In this document: piece after piece, positions 15,899-23,979 of the stretch
Layout of the letters: each line of letters begins with the position of its first letter
Numbering within the stretch: the stretch's first letter is position 1
Source: Sphingomonas sp.
Lineage (GTDB): Bacteria > Pseudomonadota > Alphaproteobacteria > Sphingomonadales > Sphingomonadaceae
Assembly: GCA_002707985.1 (NCBI GenBank)
Contig: PAOI01000042.1
Location: 1-41,535 of the forward strand
DNA: 41,535 bases
Reading direction: 5' to 3'
Translations under genes and position numbers: made by a program
The notes under the pieces: generated by a model
The model's input: only the letters and a program-made list of their open reading frames with translations
What the model was told of the DNA's origin: nothing
Databases searched by the model: none

Positions 15899-17191
15899 AT
15901 GCGAACCACGCGGCGCCAGATGCTGGCGGGATCGATGATGCTTCCCGCAGTGCCGGTCATCGGGGCATCGAGCTCGGCTGCGGACGCACCGGTTTCGATC
16001 GCCGGGGATCTCGAGACCTATATCGCATTCGGGAACAAGCAATCGGGCGGCAGCGGCGATGCCCGCTGCGGCGAATGGATGGCGGGCGAGCTGGAAGCGG
16101 CGGGCTATGCGATCGAGCGGATCAATTTCGACGCGCCCTGGTTCGAGCCCGAACGCTGCGAACTCGCCTGCGGCGACGAAAGTGTGACGCTGTGGCCGCA
16201 GCCGATCGTCGTGCCGACACCGGATGCCGGGATTGCGGCGCCGTTGGTCCGCGTGGGGCCGGACGGGGGCGCGGATGCGCCGCTCCCGGGGGCGATTGCG
16301 CTGGTCGACCTGCCCTGGGGGCGCTGGTCCTCCCTATATTGGCCGCAAGTGCGCACGCCGCTTCAGGCCGCGTTCGATCAGGGTGCGCGTGCGGCGGTAG
16401 TCGTCACCAACGGTCCTACCGACGAAGTGATCGCGCTCAATGCCGACGGGCGCGAGCCGATGTTCCCCGGCCCGGTGGCGCTGCTGGCACCGCGCGAGGC
16501 GGGGCCGTTTCTGGCTGCCGCGCGGGAACACCGCGACGCGCGGCTGGTGGTGACGGGGCAGGGCGGACGCCGCCCCGCATTCAACTTTGTCGGTCGGATC
16601 GATCGCGGGCGCGGCAATTGGCTGGTTGTATCGACACCGCGATCGGGCTGGTTCGATTGTGCGGGAGAGCGGGGTGGCGGTGTCGCCGCATGGCTTCATA
16701 TCGCGCGGTGGGCGGCACGCGATCTGCACGACCACAACCTCGCATTCCTGTGCAACAGCGGCCACGAATATCAGTATCTGGGCGCGGCGGAATCGATGCG
16801 GCATATCGCCCCGCCGCCGCAGGAAACGGCGTTCTGGCTGCATCTCGGCGCCAATCTGGCCGCGCGCGAATGGCATGATTCGGTGGGCGGACGCCGCCCG
16901 CTGAGCGCCACCGATGCGCAACGCTATCTGGTGGTGACCAGCGATCTGCTCCCCGCCGCACGCGCGCGTTTTGCCGGGCTTTCGGGGCTGGAGGACGCCT
17001 ATTCCAGCGATCAGATTTCGGCGGGGGAGCTGACGGCGGTGCTCGAAGCAGGGTATTCGCCCGCAGCGGGCATTTTCGGGGTGCACCGTTTCCACCATGT
17101 CGCGCAGGACGATGCGCGCTGCGTCTCTCCGGCGGCAGTCGCCGAAACGACCGCCGCCTTCGTTGCGCTGGTGCGCGACGCGCTCGCCTGA
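15899..17191 (+). CDS. Tat-exported M28-like protein lacking the usual metal ligands
   Basis: Exported protein of 430 residues with a twin-arginine signal (MRTTRRQMLAGSMMLPAV) and cleavage near residue 28. The overall pattern, an N-terminal block GGSGDARCGEWMAGELEAAGY, a central PA-like insert (about 95-225) and a C-terminal core, resembles M28 aminopeptidases. The key sites differ from the intact M28 enzyme at 40205: HLDS becomes TPRS (246-249), the next Asp is replaced in AGERGG, and GEEQGLLG becomes GHEYQYLG (288-295). It therefore probably lacks the two-zinc site, and activity, if any, would be different. ATG at 15899 is well spaced from GGAGGG at 15886-15891; ATG at 15896 is also possible. 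It is divergent from the lipoprotein esterase across a shared operator, suggesting a linked role. The function is not known. Confidence 0.7.
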   Translation: MRTTRRQMLAGSMMLPAVPVIGASSSAADAPVSIAGDLETYIAFGNKQSGGSGDARCGEWMAGELEAAGYAIERINFDAPWFEPERCELACGDESVTLWPQPIVVPTPDAGIAAPLVRVGPDGGADAPLPGAIALVDLPWGRWSSLYWPQVRTPLQAAFDQGARAAVVVTNGPTDEVIALNADGREPMFPGPVALLAPREAGPFLAAAREHRDARLVVTGQGGRRPAFNFVGRIDRGRGNWLVVSTPRSGWFDCAGERGGGVAAWLHIARWAARDLHDHNLAFLCNSGHEYQYLGAAESMRHIAPPPQETAFWLHLGANLAAREWHDSVGGRRPLSATDAQRYLVVTSDLLPAARARFAGLSGLEDAYSSDQISAGELTAVLEAGYSPAAGIFGVHRFHHVAQDDARCVSPAAVAETTAAFVALVRDALA

Positions 17192-17195
17192 TCGC

Positions 17196-18860
17196 TCAGT
17201 CGATATCTCGCTTGAAGGTTTCGGGCAGGAACAGCATCCCGATGACGAAGCCGATCCCCGTCACCACCACCGGATACCAGAGCCCGTAATAGATATTGCC
17301 GGTGGCCGCGACCATCGCAAAGGCCGTGGTGGGCAGGAATCCACCGAACCAGCCATTGCCGATATGATAGGGCAGCGACATCGACGTGTAGCGGACCCGC
17401 GCCGGGAACAGCTCCACCAGCATCGCGGCAAGCGGGGCATAGGCCGATGTCGTGAGCAGCATGATTGCGATGATCGCCAGCACCACCATCGGCCGGTTGA
17501 TCTGCGCCGGATCGGCCTTGTCCGGATAGCCGGCGGCGTCGAGTGCAGCTTCGATCTGGCGGCTGAACTGTGCCGCGGCCGCGGCGCGTTGGGTTCCGTC
17601 CAGACCTGACGGATCCGGGGCAGTGACGGTCGCGTCGCCGACACGAACCTGCGCGATCGTGCCTTCCGGCGCGGCCTGATTGCGGTAATCGACGCCGGTC
17701 TTGGCGAGATACGCCTTGGCGATGTCGCAGCTGGTGCGATCGAACGTGTTCTTGCCGATCGGATCGAACTGGAACGAGCATTCGGCATTGTTCGCGACGA
17801 CCACGACCGGCGCGCGCTTCACCGCTTCGGCCAGCGCGGGGTTGGCGGCGTAGGTGAGCATGCTGAACAGCGGGAACATCGTCAGCGTGGAGAGCAGCAA
17901 CGACGTCATGATGATCGGCTTTCGCCCGATCTTGTCGCTCAGCCAGCCGAAGAACACGAAGGTGGGCGTTGCGATCACCAGCCCCGTGACGAGCAGGATA
18001 TTGGCAGTCGCGCCGTCGACATCGGCGATCCGCTCAAGAAAAAACAGCGTGTAGAATTGCGCGGTGTAGCCGATCACACCCTGACCGGCGACGGCGCCGA
18101 ACAATGCGATCAGCACGATCTTGAGGTTGCTCCAGCGACCGAATGCCTCCGTCACCGGTGCCTTTGAAATCGTCCCTTCGTCCTTCATCTTCTGAAAGAC
18201 GGGGCTTTCATCGAGCTTGAGCCGGATCCAGAGCGACACGCCGAGCAGGAAGATCGAGAGCAGGAACGGCACGCGCCAGCCCCAGCTGGCGAACGCTTCC
18301 TCACCGAACACCGATCGCAGGCCGATCACCAGCAGCAGCGCGGTGAACAGGCCGATCGTCGCCGTCGTCTGAATGAAGCTGGTGAAGAAGCCGCGTTTTC
18401 CGTTGGGCGCATGTTCGGCGACATAGGTCGCCGCCCCGCCATATTCGCCGCCGACGGCCAGCCCCTGAATCAGGCGCAGCAGGACGAGGATGATCGGCGC
18501 GGCAGTGCCGATCGTGGCGTAATTGGGCAGGAAGCCGACTGCGAAGGTGGAAAGCCCCATCAGCGCCATGGTGATCAGGAAGGTGCGCTTGCGCCCCACC
18601 AGATCGCCGATCCGACCGAACAGGATCGATCCGAACGGGCGTACCGCGAACCCGGCGGCAAAGGCGCCGAGCGCGAGAATGAACGCGGTCGTATCGTTGA
18701 CGCCGGAAAAGAATTGCGCGGAAATATAGGTCGCGAGCAGCCCGTAGAGATAGAAGTCGAACCATTCGAACATCGTCCCGAGCGAGGAGGCGAGGATGAC
18801 TCGTTTCTCGGTCCCGGTGGGTGCGTGATGTTTGGGCAGCTCCTGGCCTGCGCTGGTCAT
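17196..18860 (-). CDS. MFS transporter, metabolite:H+ symporter (MHS) type, with large periplasmic insert
   Basis: Twelve-segment inner-membrane proton symporter of 554 residues. MHS signatures are visible: SSLGTMFEWFDFYLYG at 25-40, GRIGDLVGRKRTF at 82-94 and LIQGLAVGGEYGGAATYVAEHAP around 130-152. Family members are usually 420-450 residues; here about 115 residues (340-456) are inserted between TM9 and TM10, on the periplasmic side by normal topology, with two Cys (361, 378) that could pair. The start ATG at 18860 is preceded by AGGAACCGGAA. It lies 88 bases downstream of the dehydrogenase and is probably cotranscribed with it. Known MHS substrates are organic acids, osmolytes and aromatic acids; uptake or export of a pathway acid is a reasonable guess. 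Confidence 0.9.
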   Translation of the reverse strand: MTSAGQELPKHHAPTGTEKRVILASSLGTMFEWFDFYLYGLLATYISAQFFSGVNDTTAFILALGAFAAGFAVRPFGSILFGRIGDLVGRKRTFLITMALMGLSTFAVGFLPNYATIGTAAPIILVLLRLIQGLAVGGEYGGAATYVAEHAPNGKRGFFTSFIQTTATIGLFTALLLVIGLRSVFGEEAFASWGWRVPFLLSIFLLGVSLWIRLKLDESPVFQKMKDEGTISKAPVTEAFGRWSNLKIVLIALFGAVAGQGVIGYTAQFYTLFFLERIADVDGATANILLVTGLVIATPTFVFFGWLSDKIGRKPIIMTSLLLSTLTMFPLFSMLTYAANPALAEAVKRAPVVVVANNAECSFQFDPIGKNTFDRTSCDIAKAYLAKTGVDYRNQAAPEGTIAQVRVGDATVTAPDPSGLDGTQRAAAAAQFSRQIEAALDAAGYPDKADPAQINRPMVVLAIIAIMLLTTSAYAPLAAMLVELFPARVRYTSMSLPYHIGNGWFGGFLPTTAFAMVAATGNIYYGLWYPVVVTGIGFVIGMLFLPETFKRDID

Positions 18861-18948
18861 TTCCGGTTCCTCTCCTGAACATCGGGCCGCCCGTTACGGG
18901 TCTGGCCGGCGCGGCGCGGCGATCCTTCGCCACGCCGCGGATCGTGGG

Positions 18949-19854
18949 TTATCGTGCGACTGCCATCGCGGGCATTTCCGCGCCGGAAGCGGCGAGCTCG
19001 CGCTCGGCCTGGAAAAAGCCATAGGGCGGAACGGCTTCGCCCTCGCGGTTGGTGACAACCTCCCATCCGTCGATCACCTGCGCGGCGGCATCGTCGGCGC
19101 GGCCGACATAAAGGCCGCGGGTGAGGGTGATATTGGCGGCAGCGAAATTGCCCGCGCCCGCACACAGAATCGCCCTGCTGGGCGCATCCTCGGCAACCAG
19201 CGCCACCACCCCGGGGCTGACCAGCGCCGGATCGAGCTGCGTCAGCGCGTCGCTGGCCAGCACGCCGTCGGTCATCTGTGTCGCGGCGGTCGGCGCGAGG
19301 CTGTTGACGCGGATATTATATTTCTCGCCTTCGATCGCGAGCGTCTGCATCAGCCCGACCAGCGCCATCTTGGCGGCGCCATAATTGGCCTGACCGAAAT
19401 TGCCGTAGAGGCCGGACGAGGATGTCGTCATGACGATGCGGCCATATTGCTGTTCGCGCATGACCGGCCACACCGCTTTCGAGAAGATCGCGGCACCCAT
19501 CAGATGGACTTCGATCACCAGACGGAAATCGTCGATCGACATCTTGGCGAAGCTCTTGTCGCGCAGGATGCCGGCATTGTTGACCAGAATGTCGATCCGG
19601 CCCCAGCTGTCCATGATCCGCGCGACGATCTCTTCGACCGCAGTTTCGTCGGTGACCGAGCCTGGCATTGCCATGGCTTGCCCGCCCGCCGCGATGATTT
19701 CGTCGGCGACGCGCTGCGCGGCTTCGCCGTTCAGATCATTGACCAGCAGCTTCGCGCCATGGCGTGCCAGTTCCAGCGCATGACACCGGCCGAGCCCACC
19801 CCCGGCTCCGGTCACGATCGCGACCCGGTCCTGCAATATCCGCGTTCCCGTCAC
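18949..19854 (-). CDS. Short-chain dehydrogenase/reductase, hydroxyacyl-CoA dehydrogenase-like
   Basis: NAD(P)-dependent SDR of 301 residues. The dinucleotide loop TGAGGGLG is at 15-22, NNAG at 92-95, and the catalytic Ser145-147, Tyr158 and Lys162 (YGAAK) are present. Asp40 after strand 2 (LVNDLNG) suggests NAD preference. Length and the C-terminal extension beyond residue 250 resemble the dehydrogenase part of peroxisomal multifunctional enzyme 2, so a 3-hydroxyacyl-CoA or a steroid-like alcohol are possible substrates; this is inference. The start is GTG at 19854 with GGGAGGG five bases before it. Its 90-base upstream gap carries one copy of the shared dyad (19876-19891), so it likely has its own promoter within the TetR-controlled set. 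Confidence 0.9.
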   Translation of the reverse strand: MTGTRILQDRVAIVTGAGGGLGRCHALELARHGAKLLVNDLNGEAAQRVADEIIAAGGQAMAMPGSVTDETAVEEIVARIMDSWGRIDILVNNAGILRDKSFAKMSIDDFRLVIEVHLMGAAIFSKAVWPVMREQQYGRIVMTTSSSGLYGNFGQANYGAAKMALVGLMQTLAIEGEKYNIRVNSLAPTAATQMTDGVLASDALTQLDPALVSPGVVALVAEDAPSRAILCAGAGNFAAANITLTRGLYVGRADDAAAQVIDGWEVVTNREGEAVPPYGFFQAERELAASGAEMPAMAVAR

Positions 19855-19875
19855 TCAAACCCTCCCAGCGTAGTT

Positions 19876-19891
19876 CACTATCAAGCGAGTT
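19876..19891. promoter_or_regulatory. Operator B upstream of the SDR gene
   Basis: CACTATCAAGCGAGTT, the second copy of the dyad, 22-37 bases upstream of the GTG start of the dehydrogenase. The similarity to operator C extends beyond the dyad: both read TTCACTATC, two variable bases, then GCG and AATAAC at matching positions. It is probably bound by the TetR protein encoded next to it. Confidence 0.6.
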
Positions 19892-19944
19892 AATAACTTA
19901 AATGGCGCGGGGCGGCTATGCCCTTCCTGACTGCTATTTCCGAA

Positions 19945-20706
19945 TTATTGTGCCGCCTGCCGTTCCGCAGCGCGCTCGGCGCAGATCGATTTGAATCCGG
20001 CGGCCATGAATGTCGCCATGCGTTTCTTGACCGCCACGAAATCCTCCGAACGGCACAGCCCGCCGGACAGCTTGTCGATACGTCCCGTCCGCGCCAGCGT
20101 GAGCATCAGCGCGCCGGTAACGAAGTGATAGCCCCAGAAAATATCCTCTTCCTCGCAATCGGGCAGCGCCTTGCGCAGCAAATCGATCAGCCGCAGCACG
20201 ACCGGATCGAAATGCTGGTCCATCATGTCCGCGCCCCATTCGGGGGTGTTGGCGACCTGAGCACCCAGCGCGGCATAGTTGCGCCAGCCTTCGCCGCCTT
20301 CGATGTAGAGATCGAGATCGGTGTCGAGATAGGTGTGGAGCGCGCCTTCGACGGTCGGCTTGCCGTCGGTCGAGCGCTCATAATCGTCGAGCGCCTTCAT
20401 CCGCCGTTCGCTGGTCACCTGTGCGCGGCGCGCGAACACCGCGTCGAACAGCTTCTGCTTGTCGTCGAAATAATAGTTGAGGAGCGTGTGGTGCACGCCC
20501 ACGCGCTTCGCCACATCCTTCAGCGTGACGCCGTACAATCCATGGCGGGAAAAGAGATATTCCGCCGCATCGAGTATCTGTTCGGTCGTTTCGGCCCGCC
20601 GTTCCGCCTTGCTCTGCGGTTTCCGACGCGGCTTGCGTTCTGCTGACAAAATGACGCCTTTCCTCGTTACATCGCGGGTCAGGCTGGCCGTACTCGCCAT
20701 CATCAC
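19945..20706 (-). CDS. TetR-family transcriptional regulator
   Basis: Regulator of 253 residues. After a basic leader (to about 35), the helix-turn-helix domain reads AETTEQILDAAEYLFSRHG then VTLKDVAKRVGVHHTLLNYYF (about 58-80), followed by an all-helical ligand domain. The gene starts at GTG 20706 within the stop of the acyl-CoA ligase, or at the ATG at 20703 or 20700; the long leader also leaves a start further in possible. It is last in the operon receptor - esterase - ligase - TetR. A shared dyad occurs in front of that operon, the SDR gene and the divergent esterase pair, so local autoregulation is likely. An acyl-CoA or a pathway acid is a plausible inducer, by analogy with other TetR regulators of catabolic operons. 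Confidence 0.92.
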   Translation of the reverse strand: MMMASTASLTRDVTRKGVILSAERKPRRKPQSKAERRAETTEQILDAAEYLFSRHGLYGVTLKDVAKRVGVHHTLLNYYFDDKQKLFDAVFARRAQVTSERRMKALDDYERSTDGKPTVEGALHTYLDTDLDLYIEGGEGWRNYAALGAQVANTPEWGADMMDQHFDPVVLRLIDLLRKALPDCEEEDIFWGYHFVTGALMLTLARTGRIDKLSGGLCRSEDFVAVKKRMATFMAAGFKSICAERAAERQAAQ

Positions 20707-22292
20707 GACCCGCTATACTCTGCTCGAAGGCGTATCTTGTCGATCTTTCCGGTCGATGCCAGTGGCATATTGTCCAGCCGGATCACTGCGTCGGGCATCC
20801 ACCAGGGCGCAATGCGTCCGCTGAGCGGCGCCAGCAGTGCTTCGTCCTCGATGCTCTCATTGCCGCGCAGTTCGACCAGCAACAGCGGGCGTTCGCCCCA
20901 TTTGGGGTCGCTGCGACCGATCACGGCGGCGAACGAAACCTGAGGCAGCGTCGTCACCAGCGCTTCGATTTCCGCCGGATTGATCCATTCGCCGCCCGAC
21001 TTGATCAGATCCTTGGACCGTCCGGTGATCGTCAGGTTGCCGCGTTCGTCGATTATGGCAAGGTCGCCGGTATCGAACCAGCCATCGGCGTTGGTCGCGC
21101 TTTCCTGCTGGCCGAAATAGCGTTCGACCACTGCTGGCCCGCGCACGTAAAGATGCCCCTCATGGCCGCGCTGTTGCGGCAGCGGTGCGCCCGACGCGTC
21201 GTACAGCATCAGATCGATGCCCAGCGTCGGGCGGCCCGAATTGCCGGCTTCACGCTCGGGATCGGCAGCCATGGAAATCGTGCCGAGCGGCGAGAGTTCG
21301 GTCATGCCCCAGCTCGTCTGAACCGTGACGCCCAGCCCGGTCTCGATCCGCTGCATCAACGCTGGCGGCATCGGTGCGCCGCCGACCATGATCCGCTCGA
21401 GCGTGGGCAGTTCGATCCCTTCGCGCTCGACATAATCGACCAGTCCCACCCACACGGTGGGCACGCCCACTGCGATCGTGACGCCTTCGTCGCGGATCAG
21501 CCGGGCGAGGCTAGCGCCGTCGGCATTGCGTCCCGGCATCACCAGCCCCGCGCCGACCGAAGGCGCGGCGAAGGGGATGCCCCAGGCGTTGGCATGGAAC
21601 ATCGGCACGGCGGGAAGCACGACATCGCGCCGTGTGACGCCGAACACATCGGCCTGCAGCAGCCGGTTGGCGTGAAGGAAGTTCGAACGGTGGGTATAGG
21701 TCACGCCCTTCGGCGCGCCGGTGGTCCCGGATGTGAAGCAGAGGCCCGCCGGGGTCCGCTCGTCGAAATTGCCCCACGGGACTTCGTTAGTGACGGCAGC
21801 GAGTTCTGCCTCGATCGACAGCACGCGGAGCGCTCCATTCCCGTTCGCGGGCAGGTCGCCGTCGATCAGCACCGCTTCGATCCCCGGCGCCCGTGCCGCT
21901 ATGTCGCGGGCGAGCGGCAGGAGAGCGGCGCTGGCGACGATCAGCTTTGCGTGCGACTGCTGCACCATCGCGGCCAGTTGCGCCGCAGTGATGCGCGGAT
22001 TGAGGGTGTGGCAAACCGCCCCCATGCCCATGATGCCATACCATGCCTCGACATGGACCTGGCAGTTCCAGGCAAGGGTGGCGACATGATCGCCGACCCC
22101 GATGCCCAGTCCGGCCAGCAGTGCCGAAAAGCGCCGAGCCCGTTCCCGTATTTCGGCAAAACTCGCCCGCGCGGTCGAACCGTCTTCGCGTGCGGTGACG
22201 ATCTTGCCCGTCGGATGCCATTTGGCCGCGTGGTCGATAAATTTGTCGAGGGTAAGCGCGTAATCCTGCATCGCACCACTGATCATCGGCAT
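20703..22292 (-). CDS. Acyl-CoA synthetase (AMP-binding ligase)
   Basis: Complete acyl-CoA ligase of 529 residues that uses ATP and CoA to activate a carboxylic acid. It has the P-loop [13 protein letters not shown] (187-198), the GWFDTGD motif, and the hinge/lid block [20 protein letters not shown] ahead of the C-terminal Lys region ([12 protein letters not shown]). Two starts are possible: ATG 22292, preceded by AGGA at six bases, or ATG 22286, which would give the ATGA overlap common in this region. It follows a carboxylesterase and precedes TetR in the same operon, so it probably activates the acid freed by the esterase. It is paralogous to the partial ligase at 1-833. Medium- or long-chain acids are the usual substrates of this branch; the real one is unknown. 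Confidence 0.93.
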   Translation of the reverse strand: MPMISGAMQDYALTLDKFIDHAAKWHPTGKIVTAREDGSTARASFAEIRERARRFSALLAGLGIGVGDHVATLAWNCQVHVEAWYGIMGMGAVCHTLNPRITAAQLAAMVQQSHAKLIVASAALLPLARDIAARAPGIEAVLIDGDLPANGNGALRVLSIEAELAAVTNEVPWGNFDERTPAGLCFTSGTTGAPKGVTYTHRSNFLHANRLLQADVFGVTRRDVVLPAVPMFHANAWGIPFAAPSVGAGLVMPGRNADGASLARLIRDEGVTIAVGVPTVWVGLVDYVEREGIELPTLERIMVGGAPMPPALMQRIETGLGVTVQTSWGMTELSPLGTISMAADPEREAGNSGRPTLGIDLMLYDASGAPLPQQRGHEGHLYVRGPAVVERYFGQQESATNADGWFDTGDLAIIDERGNLTITGRSKDLIKSGGEWINPAEIEALVTTLPQVSFAAVIGRSDPKWGERPLLLVELRGNESIEDEALLAPLSGRIAPWWMPDAVIRLDNMPLASTGKIDKIRLRAEYSGS

Positions 22293-23938
22293 CGCGTATC
22301 CTGCGGGGGGAGGGGTGGCGAAATCACGCCGGTGTTCCAGGTCCAGGGAATGTCCCCCGCCGCACGGCGCCGGCAAACCACTTCCTCATGCAGGGCATAG
22401 CGTCCGCCGCTCAGGCGCAGCACCGGCACGGGCTTGTCGGCGAATACCATTCCCGAGCGGCTGTCGGCGTAGCGCGGCCATGCCGGAGCATTGGCGGCAG
22501 TCGGCTGACCGGTGCGGGCAAAGGACACCCAATAGCCCATGATCGCCGCCGACATGGCGCGTTCGCGCACCGTATCGGGAATTTTCGGCCAATAGGGCGG
22601 CAGATCGTCCATCGTACCGAACACATAGGGAAGTTCGGACCCATGGAAGCCATGGACGTTCCAGGTTTCGGTATCCGGATAGCCGTGGTCGAACAGATAG
22701 AGATAGGAGGGGACGCCCAGCGCCGCCTGTTTCGCGGTCAGTCGCTCCGACGTCCAGCCGTACATCGCGTCTCGGGTGGTCGCGAGCATGCTCTCTTCGA
22801 TATCATCGGACGGATAGATGGTGAGGAAACGGTCGGCGAGTTCGCCATAGGCGGCACGGATACGCGCCTCATAGGCTTCGGCATTGTCGGGCTTGGGTGG
22901 CAACAGGATACGAAGCGTACGAATCTCGCCGCTGTTGAAGCCCGCGATGATCGGCACTGGCGCCTGTTCGCCGCGATCGAAGATGTCGACCAGCTGATCC
23001 GGAAGCACCTTTCCATCGACTGTGCCCCAGGGGACGAAGGCGGCTTCGGCAGCGCCGCGTACCAGATCGGATGGCGACATCGCGCGCATCGCGGCAAGAT
23101 CGGCAGCGCCCAGTTTCTGCTGCAGCGCGCTGCCGCTCGCTTCGGCCGATGGCATGCCATGCGCCGGTTCGCGCAGGGCAGGGGTGCTGAGCATATAGGC
23201 GCTTTCGGCAATCGCCTTGGCAAACAGGCCGCGTGCCGGCGGCGATGCCATCAGATACATGACGCTGAGCGCGCCTGCGCTTTCGCCTGCGATGGTGACG
23301 TTGGCAGGGTCTCCGCCGAACGCGCCGATATTGCGCTGAACCCATTTCAGCGCCTCGATCTGGTCAAGCAGCCCGTAATTGCCGGAAATATCGTCGGCGG
23401 ATTCGGCGCTGAGTTCGGGAAGGGCGAGATAGCCCAGCACCCCGAGGCGATAATTGACTGAAACGACGATGATCCCCTGACGCGCCATTTTCGACCCGTC
23501 ATATGTCTTCTGGCTGCTCGCGCCGTTGGTCAGTGCGCCGCCGTGAATCCATACCAGCACAGGCGCATTTTCGGCATGCTCGGGCGCCCAGACATTGAGC
23601 GACAGGCAATCCTCGCTCATCGGGCCGATATCTTCGGAATAGACGCTCGCCGAGCGCGCACCCGGTTGATAGCAGGCGGGACCGAAATCGGTGGCGCGGC
23701 GCACCTCCTGCCAGTCGGGCTGGGGCACCGGCGGTTTCCAGCGCAGATCGCCCTCCGGCGCGACGGCATAGGGAATGCCCTTGAAAGAACGGATGCCGCG
23801 CCGCTCGCTGCCGATCATCGTTCCTACCGGAGCCGTCACGCTGGGGCCGGAGCGTTGCGCGTGCGCGCCGGCCGGCATGGCGACAAGGCCGGTCAGCAGC
23901 GCTGCCTGACCCAGCCGGGCGAGCAGGCCGCGCACCAT
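22283..23938 (-). CDS. Secreted carboxylesterase type B
   Basis: Type-B carboxylesterase of 551 residues with a cleavable signal peptide (MVRGLLARLGQAALLTGLVA, then AHAQ). Blocks: FKGIPYAVAPEGDLRWKPP (52-70), EDCLSLNVWAPEHAENAPVLVW (109-130), oxyanion HGG (132-134), nucleophile elbow GESAGA with Ser220, and FHGSELPYVFG with the expected catalytic His. An upstream in-frame ATG at 23980 would form a TGATG overlap with the receptor gene and add 14 residues; 23938 gives the better signal peptide, but coupling favours 23980. It is paralogous to the lipoprotein esterase at 14155, so the cluster has two versions with different anchoring. It probably hydrolyses an ester taken up by the adjacent receptor. 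Confidence 0.9.
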   Translation of the reverse strand: MVRGLLARLGQAALLTGLVAMPAGAHAQRSGPSVTAPVGTMIGSERRGIRSFKGIPYAVAPEGDLRWKPPVPQPDWQEVRRATDFGPACYQPGARSASVYSEDIGPMSEDCLSLNVWAPEHAENAPVLVWIHGGALTNGASSQKTYDGSKMARQGIIVVSVNYRLGVLGYLALPELSAESADDISGNYGLLDQIEALKWVQRNIGAFGGDPANVTIAGESAGALSVMYLMASPPARGLFAKAIAESAYMLSTPALREPAHGMPSAEASGSALQQKLGAADLAAMRAMSPSDLVRGAAEAAFVPWGTVDGKVLPDQLVDIFDRGEQAPVPIIAGFNSGEIRTLRILLPPKPDNAEAYEARIRAAYGELADRFLTIYPSDDIEESMLATTRDAMYGWTSERLTAKQAALGVPSYLYLFDHGYPDTETWNVHGFHGSELPYVFGTMDDLPPYWPKIPDTVRERAMSAAIMGYWVSFARTGQPTAANAPAWPRYADSRSGMVFADKPVPVLRLSGGRYALHEEVVCRRRAAGDIPWTWNTGVISPPLPPQDTRCR

Positions 23939-23979
23939 CGTGCGCGACCGCCCCCGCTCATGACCGGATGCCCGGACCA

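Noticed and set aside
19876..19900. GATAGT on the minus strand read as a -10 promoter element
   Set aside because: No matching -35 element occurs at 16-18 bases in the receptor and SDR copies, and the shared sequence is a dyad, which better fits an operator.
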